Shown: positions 12,334 through 23,577 of the stretch, piece by piece
Layout of the letters: the number at the start of each line of letters is the position of its first letter
How positions within the stretch are numbered: position 1 is the first letter of the stretch
Assembly: GCA_047495785.1 (NCBI GenBank)
Contig: JBLDXI010000048.1
Location: 930,001-994,000 of the forward strand
Direction of reading: 5' to 3'
Source of the DNA: Lepidodermella squamata
Lineage: Eukaryota; Gastrotricha
Length of the DNA stretch: 64,000 nt
The notes under the pieces: generated by a model
What the model saw: the letters and a program-made list of their open reading frames with translations, nothing else
Told to the model about the DNA's origin: nothing
The model's database searches: none
Made by a program: the position numbers and the translations under genes

Positions 12334-12897
12334 ACCGAAGTGCAACTTGCAAGCTATTATTGATTGTTAATAAAAACAAGCCATGCACCAATAATTAGTT
12401 TCTATCAAATATGTGAATGTGAATTTGGAGTTCCATGCAACAAACTAATTATTTCATGAAGATGAGGAAACAGGATGCGAAGGAACTTTATTATCTAGCA
12501 ATATGATTAGGAAAAGATAATAGAAAGTGTCACGGACTAGCATCATGCTCCAAAATGACGATATCATAGTTTTTGGTACCAGACGCTATTTCCCCGCTCA
12601 AATAAAACGTGGGGATTGCGCAACTAAATAACAAGCATCTGCTGTCGCCTTTTCAAATGACTTGAAGGAAAATGACTGTCCGCTTATCATGTCAATTTTA
12701 CGCAAAGCACTGCTGATGGGCAAACCTAATGTCCTGGTGTTATCTTATGTCCTCGCTTTCACGTCTAAGTCATGATTATAGTGAAACTCGACCTACTTCA
12801 TTGTCTTATCGCAATTGATAAGGAAAATGATGTCATTGAACTAGCCATAGCCAGAAATATTTCATTATTTTGAACTCGTTATCTTCACAATCAATAG
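12334..12897. other. intergenic spacer before the P450 gene
   Basis: No coding signal. An AATAAA-like signal (ttgttaataaaaac) lies at about 12363-12377 just after the TPR-SET stop. The remainder should hold the P450 promoter. Confidence 0.5.
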
Positions 12898-14508
12898 ATG
12901 GAGTTTCTTTTAATTTCTTTGATCGCCACTGTGGTAGCATTATATCTCTATAGAAAGATATTCTGCTTTCAAAATTTGAAGCGGGAAGGAATTCCCGGCC
13001 CTGAGCCCCATTGGTTTTTCGGAAATCTGCTAGAACTTCTAGACAAAACCTCTCGCCATCTTGTATATGCGAATTGGACAAAACAATATGGAAAGTTATT
13101 CGGCTACTATGAAGGCCCAAATCCTACTCTTGTTACAAGCGATCTGGATATAGTCAATGCTGTTTACGCGAAGCATTTTCCAATTTTATCTGGTCACAAG
13201 CTATTCACATTCCAGCCAGATCCGGATACGACGAATGAGCCGATTACTATCGCTCAATCTCGTGGTGCGAGATGGAAGCGTCTCAGGACTGTAACGAGCC
13301 CTATATTCTCGGCAGGAAAGATGAAGGCGATTATGCCTCTAATGGAAAAATGCCAAAGAGATCTGTTTAAACTTCTTGAGACTCGAGCAGCGAATGGGCA
13401 AGCTGTTAATGTTTTGGATACTTACAGACTCATGACTATGGACACAATTTCAGAATCAGCTTTTGGTATTGAGTTGAGAGGTACCTTATCAAAGGAAAAT
13501 GAACGCCATCCAGTATTCTACATGCTTAGCCAAAGATTTGAAGGAATCGCCAGAACACCTGTTACGGCAACTTTAGCCCTTATACTGCCGAAGTTGAATT
13601 ATCCCCTAAGGTACCTCGAGAATTTAAAGGGGAAACTCTTGAATTCTGGTTTTATGGACGCTCAAGCGAAACTCTGGGGTATGATGCGAGCTGTGATAAA
13701 CGATCGGAAGACAAATAAATCAAATCGAAAGGTCGATTTACTCCAAATTATGTTGGATAACCTTGAAGAGTCAGTGGCCGATACAAAGCAGCTAGATGGC
13801 TACAAAGGATTGACTATTGACGAAATCGTTGGCCAAGCTAGTTTCTTTATGAATGCCGGCTTCGAGGTATAACTTTCCATTTATCTTTAAAATTAAATCT
13901 GACTTGATCGTTTTTTCCAGACTTCAAGTGCAACCCTAGCTTTTTGCAGCAATTTGCTCGCCTTTAATCCTGATATTCAAAACAAGCTGATAGCTGAAAT
14001 CGATAGCCAATTTCCTGATCCTAATGTTATTGCTGACTATGATTCTTTGAAAACTCTTCCTTATCTCGACGCAACTTTAAACGAAACAATGAGACTCTAC
14101 CCAGTCGCAACAATGGTAATTAGCCGAGTAGCAGATGATGACGTGACAATAAAAGGGGTAAGGATTGCGAAAGGAATGGCGATAACTGCCGATGTATGGT
14201 CAATTCATCGCGATGAAGATCAATGGGGCCCGGTGAATGTGGAGAACTTCTACCCAGACCGGTTTCTCCCTGACTACCCGACTACAGCTAACAGGCACGA
14301 AGCAGCGTTTTTACCATTCGGATATGGGCCTAGGATATGCATGGGCGTTCGATTTGCTAATCTTCTGATGAAACTGACGCTGCTCAATGTTCTACGAGTA
14401 TACCGGTTTGAAGTTGATGCTGACAGGTCAACTATGGATTTGACACTAGAAACTGGTTTTATTACAAACCCGACAGAAGTTTGGGTAAAGCTTGTTAAGC
14501 GTATTTGA
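12898..14508 (+). CDS. cytochrome P450, CYP3-clan-like
   Basis: Two exons, 12898-13866 and 13921-14508 (TGA), with a 54-bp phase-0 intron, give 518 residues, a full-length microsomal P450. An N-terminal membrane anchor (LISLIATVVALYLY) is followed by IPGPEPHWFFGN. The I-helix oxygen-binding motif AGFETSS is split by the intron. ExxR reads ETMRL, the PERF region reads YPDRF, and the heme loop FLPFGYGPRICMG contains the axial Cys. The family is a haem monooxygenase of the ER that works with P450 reductase. The overall pattern is closest to animal CYP3-clan enzymes acting on xenobiotics or lipids; the substrate is unknown. The gene appears intact. Confidence 0.92.
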
Positions 14509-15107
14509 AAATAAAGATAGTGTTAGTGTTACCGAATTTTGACTCTTCTTTTCGATGTGCTACAAGGTTACTTATTTGATATGGAGCAATAGATTCAGAG
14601 CAATAGAAATCCTTGTGTACTAATTCAAATTGGAATCTCCCGGACTCTTTATAAGGAAACCCTTTTATATTGAAATCGTTGGGAAACTCTCAATGCGGTA
14701 CCAAATTTCATTTAATTCAACACCTCATCATTTTATTCGGTTATTTAACTGTTAGGGTTATGTTAGGGTTAGGGTTAGGATTAGGGTTAGGGTTAGAGGC
14801 TGAGTCTTCAAATTGGAATTGGACTTGGGACTGATTGCAATAATTTGGGAATGAATTCACTAAACCCAAAATCGTTTGCGTAAAAGAGCTGCGAGCTTCC
14901 ATAAGCTTTGAAAATTAATATTCTATTCAACACTCGAGCTCGTTACACCATATAAACAATGGTGATACAAAATGAAATGCTATCAGTAGATAACAGGGAG
15001 ATAAAATAATGACTAGGCTTGTTTATATGCGCTCCACACACTACAACGTAAACAACAATACAGTAATTCCTTATTAATCTTAATAACTCCATCTTTTCAA
15101 ATTTACT
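14509..15107. other. intergenic region containing a telomere-like tract
   Basis: No gene is visible. The region holds the TTAGGG tract listed separately and otherwise ordinary AT-rich sequence. Confidence 0.55.
14751..14797 (+). repeat. interstitial TTAGGG telomere-type repeat
   Basis: About seven to eight copies of GTTAGG/TTAGGG with two single-base variants (TTATG and TTAGGA). Interstitial tracts of this kind commonly mark double-strand-break repair or telomere-derived insertions. It suggests, but does not prove, that the host telomere unit is TTAGGG. Confidence 0.85.
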
Positions 15108-15773
15108 ATGGCTTATGCACGCGTTAAAGCATCAGATGGTGGGGACTCGCTGGGAAAAATGATCGACCGCTTTGCTCCGAAGCACGAAGAAATCAGGCGG
15201 CTACAAGAAGCACGTCGAGCGAGGCTAAAATCTGATAGCAGCTCGCCGCGTGTTTTGCAAGAAGACTTATCGGATATTACGGCGCTCAAAACAATCCTCG
15301 ATAACTCAGGAATTTCACTGACAGCTATGGAAAAGGATAATTTGGAGAAGTTGGAAGGGCGCCTTGTTTGGCAACTCGCACCGCTGCAGCCGTCAAGCAG
15401 TTTCCGCGAATTTTCCTCTTACGAAAGCAAACGATTTTTCGAGAGACTTCGAAAAACTCAAACTCTTGCGCATTTCTTAATTTGTCTGGCCGTAGGATAC
15501 CTTGCTTATCAATGTGTTGCATTCTTGACAAGAAAACTGTTTCATAGATATTATGCAGACTACACCGATAATTTCGATGGTTGGGCTGTTGTGCCGTGGC
15601 TGCTTTATATTTCGAGTTTTTTTCTTGAATATTTTCTCATTTACATTGTTGCTACATTCTGGGAAGGTTTTTCGAGGAAGTTGTGGGCATCGTATCGCAG
15701 GACTTTCAAACTGCCCATCTTTCACAGTGGCGTTCGTGATCACATTTACTCGAGTTACGATTACTCGAAATAA
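15108..15773 (+). CDS. unknown two-helix membrane protein
   Basis: 221-residue single-exon frame ending in TAA. A charged N-terminal half with helical Lys/Arg/Glu runs (residues ~18-50, EEIRRLQEARRARLK) precedes two long hydrophobic segments. These lie at about 123-147 (LAHFLICLAVGYLAYQCVAFL) and 163-187 (WLLYISSFFLEYFLIYIVATF), followed by a Tyr-rich tail. I do not recognise a family. The arrangement suggests a membrane hairpin with both ends cytoplasmic. The start is the first ATG in an otherwise AT-rich leader. Confidence 0.6.
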   Translation: MAYARVKASDGGDSLGKMIDRFAPKHEEIRRLQEARRARLKSDSSSPRVLQEDLSDITALKTILDNSGISLTAMEKDNLEKLEGRLVWQLAPLQPSSSFREFSSYESKRFFERLRKTQTLAHFLICLAVGYLAYQCVAFLTRKLFHRYYADYTDNFDGWAVVPWLLYISSFFLEYFLIYIVATFWEGFSRKLWASYRRTFKLPIFHSGVRDHIYSSYDYSK

Positions 15774-15946
15774 ATCAATCTTATTGGTCGACGTTGCAGA
15801 AAACGTGTTTTATAATTTGTGAATGCTAATTACTTGATCAGCTAAGGAATAACATTCGAATTTCAATGATGATTATCGCTCATCCTCTGCTCACGATAGG
15901 CATTACAGTTTGTCCACTGTTGTTCGGCTTCAATGTCTCCGTTTGA

Positions 15947-16828
15947 TTAACCACGCCAAGACGTCGTTAGTTGCTTGAAAGCTGAGAAAGTGATCGATAA
16001 CGAAATGAAGAACGACGTGACTGACAGTATGATACTAACTGAAACTTGCTGAATCGTTGGCTGGCCAGAAAGAATAACAAATATTAGGATGCCTGCGGGC
16101 AGGAGCGTCGCAGCAAGGATACAGCTCACACGGATTGAAGCTAGCTCTAATGAAGCAGGGCCGAAAAATCTGTCAAACTTTCTTATGATAATCGAGGACC
16201 GAATTCCAGTAAGAAGTAAAAGAGCCTGGACTGCTGAAATCACGCCGAGGAAAATCAATCCCGAAATTGCTGATAAATCACACCCCATGTAAAGATAAGT
16301 CGTGATCAAATCTGCTCCGACGTCATATTTCGGCTCGCCAACAAATTGATCGCTACAGTCTATATTTCTTATGAATAGCCATGCCAAGAGTAAAACAATA
16401 TCGATCGATAAAAGGACAGGAAAGATTTTAAGGAATTTCCGTTCTGTGAAGGCGAAGGCTCGATGCCTTTGTTTTAAGTTGCTCTTTTTAAGCTGGTGGG
16501 AAAGTACTCTCTTACTCCTCCAAGAAGCTCTAGAGTGGCGTTTCAGGCTAGTCGATCCGTTTAGTTTAGGAGAATTCGCAATAATAAGGCTCAACATCGG
16601 ACCATAGCTGGTTACAGCAATGCCTCCCGTTGCAATGAAGAATATCAAAGTTATCATGAGTGTCTTCCTGAAGTCGAAAGTATAGATACCTGATGCTAAC
16701 AGCAGGAATAAACATCCGATTAAACCGATAAATTTCGACTTCCGGAAGTAGGCTTTTTTCCACTTCAGGATCGCCCGAAAACAAACAGCTTCGAACAAAG
16801 CAGCTATCGCAATAATAACCCAGCAAAT
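15947..16828 (-). pseudogene. class C GPCR, C-terminal seven-helix part (fragment 3 of a split gene)
   Basis: Encodes the seven-transmembrane half of a GABA-B-like receptor, closely similar to the end of the intact paralogue at 56866-59154 (shared TFDFR, GGIAV, SIRVSCILAATLLPAG). It begins at codons for ICWVIIA, directly at the edge of the 14.8-kb insertion; the AAAT at 16825-16828 is the left copy of its 4-bp duplication. The open frame that seems to continue upstream to 17071 is translation of the element's terminal repeat, not receptor. No internal stop is visible and the gene ends in a normal stop codon at 15947-15949. It is separated from its ligand-binding half by 14.8 kb. Confidence 0.9.
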
Positions 16829-17070
16829 CGTCGGCGCCGTGCAGTAATGTAGCTTAACCATGATATACGCACATTGGAAAATAAATTTTCTTATTTTAAC
16901 TAATTTTGCCTCGAAACCGGTGTCATACTGACGGCCTTGATGCGATGAGCAAGAATATATATAATTCGAAGCACTTCGAGCGTCCAGTGCCACGTTGAAG
17001 CTGTTTGAGCGGTTTTTCAGTCGGCGTACTATTATTATTATTAGTGTGCGCATATGTATGTTGTTGTGCA
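16829..17070 (+). repeat. left terminal inverted repeat of the 14.8-kb element
   Basis: Inverted partner of 31375-31618. Shared blocks include the outer CGTCGGCGCCGTGCAG, GCCTCGAAACCGGT, CTTGATGCGA, and an inner TTTTCAGTCGGCG followed by an ATT-repeat run. The position of the inner border is approximate. Confidence 0.85.
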
Positions 17071-17453
17071 TGATGCGCGATTAAAGCATGGGCGGCCAGG
17101 CGACATAACTTTTATGGAAATTCGTTGTTATTTTGCGTTGCATTGTGCGTAACAGGTAGCTCCGATAACTACAAATTTATTGAGACTTGACGTAAAATAC
17201 GAGAAGAATAATAAAATTCCCCTGAAAATGTTGTTCTCAAGTGCCTGCTATCTAAGATTTTCTTCACCGTTCATTATCGTTGACCAGAAGCCGCTCAAAG
17301 ACACAACAACAACAACGCATTTTTTCATTAAAACACTACAAAAAATTTATTTCAATTTCTGCACAATAACAATAATAATATCATTGAAAACATTAAAACA
17401 AGAGGTAAAACTATATATTATATATATTACGAGGATAACACCAATACCAAAAT

Positions 17454-17717
17454 TCAAAGCCTGTCGACAAGCTCTTCTTCGTCTGCCATATCCACGTCAT
17501 CGGCTGTCCATTCGTTGTCTTTATATTTTTCTCGAATCAGGGCTAGCCGATTTTCATATGCCCGGCGTTTCTCCTCTGAAGAAATGTCACATGGTAGAGC
17601 ATTGAAGTAATCAAGCATTCGCGGTGGAATAACACCATCCGCAATCCAAGACAGCAAATCCATCTTTTTATCAAACGTGAGGTTTCGCGGCCCAGTACAC
17701 TTTTTCAGGTTTAGCTG
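17454..17717 (-). CDS. unidentified ORF inside the 14.8-kb element
   Basis: Minus-strand open frame starting after a possible splice acceptor (ATGACAG) near 17718 and ending at 17454. It encodes a basic opening (LNLKKCTGPRNLTFDKK), a middle with PPRMLDYFNALPCDIS, and a strongly acidic tail (ADDVDMADEEELVDRL). The amino-acid composition looks like real protein, unlike surrounding frames. I do not recognise a family. Its position next to the left terminus makes it a candidate piece of the element's own gene, perhaps a last exon. No upstream exon could be phased. Confidence 0.4.
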   Translation of the reverse strand, partial: QLNLKKCTGPRNLTFDKKMDLLSWIADGVIPPRMLDYFNALPCDISSEEKRRAYENRLALIREKYKDNEWTADDVDMADEEELVDRL

Positions 17718-17988
17718 TCATGATAAAATAACAAATAAAATAACGAGCAGAGAAGGCAAGTTAGGTATTATTATCTACCTACCGTTATCATAACCAAATG
17801 GACCTTTATTCTTCACAGGAGTGAGGTGTACATGAAACTGTCATCAAGGAATCAAACACTACTGAGTCAGCTACTGATGAGGGTGGACTCGTAGGTAGCG
17901 CGGTATGCAACTGTCATCAAGTTATCAAACATTACTGATCGGCTACTGATTGGAGCCTGGAACCGAGCAGCGGCTGCTACATGCTAAC

Positions 17989-18467
17989 CAGTGTTGGGGA
18001 TTTGATTTGAAATCAAAATCAAAATCAAATCTCGCTCCCTCTAAAATCATTTCCTGTTCCCAAAATCAAATCGCAAAACACTGAAATCAAATCCCAAAAT
18101 CGTTGAAATCTCTGGAAATCATGTATGCTAGATTAAACCACAAAAAAACGCGAGGGAAAACATGTCCAAGAAGTTTATTACTTGAAATTGGGTTTCCTAT
18201 GATGTCAAAAAAGACGTTTTTTGTCCAGGATGGGTTTAAATCAAAGAAACTTGAAGTTTCTTGTGATCATTCCGGCATTTTGCGCATTTCCTACGACGTT
18301 TTCCCACGATGTTTATTGCCGTAATTGATTTTGAAATCCCTAAAATCAATATTTTTTGCGCCAATCAAATCGCTATTCTTTCAAATCAAATCCTGAAATC
18401 AAATCACACCTAAAAAAGGTCTAAAATCGTGAAAATCAAAATCTGAAAAATCAAATCCCCAACACTG
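17989..18467. mobile_element. hAT-type MITE, 479 bp, with exact 8-bp duplication ATGCTAAC
   Basis: Ends are CAGTGTTGGGGATTTGATTT and its inverse, the CAGTG start typical of hAT. ATGCTAAC occurs at 17981-17988 and again at 18468-18475, a perfect 8-bp target duplication. The interior is dominated by AAATCAAATC-like short repeats in both orientations, with no transposase. The element is nonautonomous and lies inside the 14.8-kb insertion. Confidence 0.95.
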
Positions 18468-18475
18468 ATGCTAAC

Positions 18476-19315
18476 TCAATGTACACCTTGCTGTTATCAA
18501 GTGCTTGTAATTAACGATGTGTAAGCCGAATAAAAGAAACAAATGTGAACTCGACAAAGTCTTTTGTTGTATCTGGTCAGATTTGGAGTTTATATTGTTT
18601 ATTCTTATTGTCAGTATTATTTGCAGCTATCACTAGTATGGGATCGTTACGGTTTGCAACTTCATTTCTGTTGCTTTACTTTTATGTTGCACCCATTATC
18701 ACGGGGTCATGTACGACGTGTTGTTCCACGATGGGTTGCCTAAACTCGTCGATGGCAGTATTTTGCATCACACTGAACCGGACGCAGTTAGCCTTTTGTT
18801 TCAGGGTTTTTTCGAAATCATTGCTGACATTGTTCACTTCCTGCTCAAGTTTTTGAAGTTCAAGTTAGCGATGCTTCTAGCAAGCCTAGTGATCCTTTTT
18901 GCATGACGTCTCAGTGTCAGAGCCACCACATGTGGTTGTTTAGCAGCCCTCTGCATCGGCTTTCCATCGCTTATGTTTCTGATCATTTTTCGAATTTACC
19001 TGATGCTCGTAATCGTGTCTTTGCTGCTGCTGGGTATCTACGCCTATCGGAGAACTAAGTCGCAGATTTACGGATTTTCTAGTAACTACCGCAAGTGCTT
19101 TTACGGTAAAACTAACGCCGCGTGCGGTAAAAATTTACATACGCGGCGGCGTTCATTATACCGCACAGGCATTGAGGTGATCTTGTTTGCTTGCTGCGGT
19201 AAAATAATTACCGTCAAATGGAGAGTTATACCGAAACGCTAGCGAGCTATTATTCTGCTTCTGAAGCTATCATTCGTAACCAGTCATAAGGTTTTACACC
19301 CAAGTGTTTGCTTAG
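18476..19315. other. leader region of the MULE-like gene, unassigned
   Basis: Contains two Leu/Phe-rich open frames (18545-18856 and 18973-19242) that read like membrane segments but have no recognisable domain. A short palindromic CGGTAAAA/GCGGTAAA cluster lies at about 19090-19215. These could be upstream exons of the 2A-bearing transposase, but I could not phase them. Confidence 0.35.
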
Positions 19316-21827
19316 TCCAGGATAACAACGTCTATGTCTTAGAAAACTTTCATTTTTGCCAACCAACTCCCAAACTAATAGTTCATGATTGGAACTTCCA
19401 TCATCGAGTTCTCTTGTTAGCTAATGATGTTGAGATGAACCCCGGCCCTCAGGTTTTATCCGTGGCCGAAGTTCCCAACTACGCCGGTCCGGCAATATCT
19501 GTAGGCCATCATTTTACAAACTTGAAAGAAATAGAAGCGCAACTCAACTCTTTTGCCGAACAAAATCTTTTCGGCTTGATTATGCCTCAAAGCATCAAAA
19601 AGCAGGCCTACAACAATAAGGTTTGATTTCAATAGCCAAATTTAGACAAACTCAGGTTTATTTAAATAACTTTTAGAACAAAGGGAAAAAGAATTTTAGC
19701 CCATTGGGCGATTCTGTTCCAGGCGACACCGTTGTTGAGCGGAACTACGCTTGTTGGTGCTCTGGAAAGCACAGAGACGAGGGCGGCGAGCAGCTGACCC
19801 GATCCAAAAAGAAGGGCTGTCCCTTCAGCGTTATTGTCAAGCACGCCAGCGTCACGGGCAGTGACGGAGATGGCTATACTGTGACCGCGCGAAACATGGA
19901 GCACAACCATGAGCGTACCGAACAGGACTACAATCGTCGAACAGCAGCCTTGTCGAAAGGGTCGAAGGCAGACCGTGCTATCGCTGAAGCTGCCATCGAC
20001 GGGCATCAGAAACCAGCCGCTACAGCGAGAATGCTTCGAAAACTTTCTGCTCGTCAGCCTACTAGGAAAGACATCCAGAATTTCTCTGACCAGCTAAGAA
20101 GTTAGTTGAACTCACTTTTTTGATCAAGTATTGAATTACAATTTTGTCCATTTCTAGGGAAAAACGGATTGAATGATCCCGAAGACCGACTGTGGGCGAC
20201 ATTGCAACGTTTTCAGAACTATCTCGTGCTTGTCGACGACGAAACCAACGACGTCATCGCGATTTGCACTCAGATAAGAAGGCAGCAGAAGCTGGCAAAC
20301 TTGCATCCCGAAGTTTTGCATATTGATGGTTTGTTAACACCTAAATTTGAGAAAATAATAATTAAATTCAAATAATTCATCAAATTAATTGAAATTTCAC
20401 CTTTTGTTCTTCATCAGGCACGTACAAGGTGAACGACCGCAAAATGCCGCTAATCACGTTCATGGTGACGGACAACCACGGCACGGGCCACCGTTTTCCA
20501 CGCTCTAATTGTTCACGAAACGCGCGACGTTTTCGACCAGACGTTCGCCGTGTTCTTCGAATGGAACCCATTAGTAAAGCCAAAAATTAAAACTGTTATG
20601 CTAGATAAGGACAAACAAGCAATTGATGCAATTAGTTCACACGTTGATCTTAATATCACTCGCATTTTACTGTGTCGCTTTCACGTCGTGCAAGCTTGGG
20701 GCAAAAAACTTACGAAGAGCAAAGTTAACAGCTCAGTAGCGAAAAAATTCATCGATCTCGCGCAACAAATGCTCTATGCTATGGATGAGTCTGACTATGA
20801 GAAATTGTTTGCTACTGCTAAGGACGTGATGGCTGAATCTCTCTATGATTATTTTATAAAAAATTGGCAAGACGATCGAACTATGTGGGCAAGTTATGCA
20901 AGGATTGGCGTTTGTCATCTGAATGATCACACAAATAATAGGCTAGAACGATTCCACCGCACCATTAAAGACTGTCTGATTTCCGCTAATTACTCCGTCG
21001 GATCGCTTCTCTAAGCTTTGTTCGAAATTGATGTTGAAAGAAGTATAATTAGCAGGAATGAGGCAATGAAATGCCGAAATGACACACCTACTTGGTTTGA
21101 ATGATATGGTATTCCCATCGAGTATGCAAAACTTACCGACTTCGCTTTAAAAAAACTACTGAAAAAAGAATTAGAGCTCTCACAAAATCGAGAAGTAGTC
21201 TGTTTACATGATGAGATATATGAAGTTAAGAATCGCAATGGCTGTAAGACTTTCTCCGTTAATATGCACGATGAGACTTGCTCGTGTGGAATCCCAGCAT
21301 CATCTTTGATGCCCTGTCGCCACTTGATTGCTGTTAAACTATTTCTCAAATTATCTATATGGCTGCCTCTTGCTACATCTCGCCGCTGGCTTAGCAACTA
21401 CGACGATCATGAAGGCATATGCAATTCTGTCGATTCCGATAGCGGAGATTCTGATTTTTTTAAGCTAGTTTTACTCTTGAAAGATGTTGGAAAAGCCATT
21501 TTTTACAGGTGTAGCAATACCGAGGAAGTCAACCGTGCTTTAGATTTGATCGTAGACATGAAATCCTTCGTAGCTTCAAATGATAATTCTTTTCAGCTTA
21601 TGAGACAGCTTTTTTCCGAATCTCAGCCTACCTCAGGGTCCGCGCTTGTAGCAACAGCTCAACCGATTGACTTGCCACCTGAACCTCGTACTGATCCGCC
21701 ATCTGAACTGTCATCTGAAACGCCATCTGAACCGCCAACTGAACCGAACATCGTTGCTAAACCGACCGACTCACAATCGGTACATCGAACGTCATACTTG
21801 CTGTCTGCTTTTTCTAACTCTTTTTAA
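19316..21827 (+). pseudogene. decayed MULE-type transposase with FAR1-like and SWIM zinc fingers
   Basis: Exons ~19316-19620, 19677-20100, 20158-20328 and 20418-21827 join in phase through 51-89 bp introns. Order of domains: a 2A-like motif (19426-19449); a FAR1/WRKY-GCM1-like finger (CWCSGKH, KGCPFSVIVKH, MEHNHE); the DDE core starting at LHIDGTYKVN; the HxN region (CHLNDHTNNRLERFHR); then a SWIM zinc finger (CSCG...PCRH) at about 21276-21330. Breaks: a single-base frameshift near 20490, TAA at 21012-21014 and TGA at 21102-21104. The last exon has a degenerate Pro/Glu/Thr tail. A Q/V-rich frame at 21866-22261 may be its final exon. The gene is no longer functional. Confidence 0.85.
19426..19449 (+). 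other. 2A-like ribosome-skipping motif (DVEMNPGP)
   Basis: In frame in the first MULE exon, preceded by RVLLLAN. It fits the D-[VI]-E-x-N-P-G-P consensus at which ribosomes skip a peptide bond between G and P. An N replaces the usual G before D. It would separate an upstream peptide from the transposase. Such motifs are known in RNA viruses and the ORFs of some non-LTR retrotransposons; I know of none described for MULE elements. Confidence 0.7.
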
Positions 21828-22214
21828 TACCACAGTCGAAGGGTGTTCGGAGGATCGCGGGCAAGATGGGCAATTTACCACCACGCATTACTCGAGGCAA
21901 AGAAGGACCGTTTGACCCCGAGGTGCCAATTTTGATACGCACGAATTCATCCAACCATTGCTACAGAATAGCCTACAGCCACCTCCACTACTTGAGCCTG
22001 AGACCAACTGATGATGAAACTGAGTCGCTTTTCTACATGGGGCCTAACGAACGATTCCGCATTGCAAACGATATGCCATTGAATGAACAACCAGTTCAAC
22101 AAGTTCAACCAGTTCGACCAGTTCAAGTCCAAGCAACTGTCAACCAGCAGCAAGCAATACCGCTGGCGACTGTGCCTGAGCAAATGATCGTAGATGCAGT
22201 TGAGTCTTCGCAAT

Positions 22215-22862
22215 TCATTGGCACTCACACTCACACACACACACACAACACGCATCCATGGTGAGCCTATGGTCCAAGATGAATCCTAATAGTTCGATTG
22301 AAGAGACGGCGGTTAGTGTTGTATTGGCGATTTGCAGGCTAATGGAGGGAATTTCTACTGGGTGACCAGGGGATAAGACCATAAACTGGGATTTGTCTGG
22401 GTTTAATTTGAGCGAGTTGTTGCTGAACCAAGAGCAGAACTTGACTAGCCTATCTTGTAGTAGGTTTCGTGCCTCCGCAGCTGTGGATCCGAATGCATAA
22501 ATTGTTGTGTCATCGGCAAATTGGACAGTTCTTAGATTATCGCTATCACAGATCGAGGAGAGGTCATTAACATAAAGAGAGAAAAGCAATGGTCCGAGGA
22601 CACTGCCTTGAGGTACGCCTACGTTCACCGGCAGTCTTTCAGATAGACAGTTACCAATTTTTACGATTTGTTGGCGGCGCGTGATGTAAAAATTGATCAG
22701 CTCAATCGCCTTTGCGTCAAACCCCGCTGCTTTCAACGATGCGGCGATGCCATCAGGGTGTAAGGTGTCGAAAGCCTTGCTGAGGTCGAGAGAGACTGCT
22801 GCGACATATTTGCCGTCTTTCAACGCGTCGAGCCAGTCTTCGGCAATTGCTAGTATTGCTAG
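22215..22862 (-). pseudogene. non-LTR retrotransposon reverse transcriptase fragment
   Basis: A partial RT domain: the LDLSKAFDTL motif (palm A), GVPQGSVLGPLLF (motif B) and FADDTTIY (catalytic motif C), followed by the start of the thumb (LLGFILDHRLT). The fragment is cut at its start where the inverted-repeat element begins (~22862) and at its end by a CA/TG microsatellite (~22228-22255). Endonuclease and 5' region are missing. It is similar in style to Jockey/CR1/RTE-group LINEs. It is dead but internally unbroken. Confidence 0.88.
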
Positions 22863-22869
22863 TAGTAGT

Positions 22870-23556
22870 ATTATTGACTGTAGCGTGAGATACAGTCCAT
22901 ATAACTGTACTAGTTGTACAGCCCGACGAGCCGTACCCTCAGTACAGTCAAATGACCATATAATAAAGAGCTACAGCAAAAACGACGTCAATGTTACTTC
23001 TTCGATCTCGGAGCGAAACCAAGCATCAAAGGTGACTATCTACCTTGGTCAGAAGATGTATGGTTTCGCTACGAGAATGAGCTGAAGACAGTCTGTGCGC
23101 GAGATGCGAGACGGCTATGAAGCCAAATGGCCTTGGAAGATATATTCCCTTTCACCCGCCGCGTTCAAGAAGGTTCCCTCTGGAGCTCCACCCAGCTTGA
23201 GAAATTCGCCCATTCCTCTATCCTACACTTTTGGATGCTTTGATGGCCGATCTTCTGGAAATGCTGTAAAGTGAAATAATTCCTAAGATTACTACCCAAA
23301 ATTACCTAAAATTACCTAAAACAAGTAGTATTAAGCCCCCCGTATCAACCGTTTGGAGTGGCAAGCAGTCTGATCATCGCGCAATTTTTGACACTTCAGG
23401 TCTGAAGAAGAACAATTCCGTTAGCTATGATTCGGATTTTGATGATTAAAAAGAAAGTTAGGAATGAAAAAGACTTTTATAATTGAATTTTAATAATAAT
23501 TCCGGTTCCGGTTTTGAAGAGGGCGAAGGCGAAAGAAAGAGGCGTGAAGTATTTTC
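22870..23556 (+). repeat. left arm of a ~690-bp inverted duplication
   Basis: Nearly identical, in reverse complement, to 27576-28264. It includes CTGTA...TACAG palindromes at its outer end and the GAGGCGTGAAGTATTTTCA block at its inner end. It is a truncated second copy of the element listed at 26766-28487, in opposite orientation; its own terminus is missing. Confidence 0.85.
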
Positions 23557-23577
23557 AGTGACTGGTAAAAGGCCGTG

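Noticed and set aside
15947-17071. A complete 374-residue receptor starting at 17071
   Set aside because: The first ~80 codons translate the 14.8-kb element's terminal repeat; the true receptor part begins at 16828.
19316-21827. The MULE as driver of the 14.8-kb insertion
   Set aside because: MULEs make 8-11 bp duplications while the element has 4 bp, and this transposase is broken by a frameshift and two stops.
22693-23085. A plus-strand gene spanning the LINE fragment and inverted repeat
   Set aside because: The frame runs antisense through the RT domain and into repeats; its sequence has no domain character.
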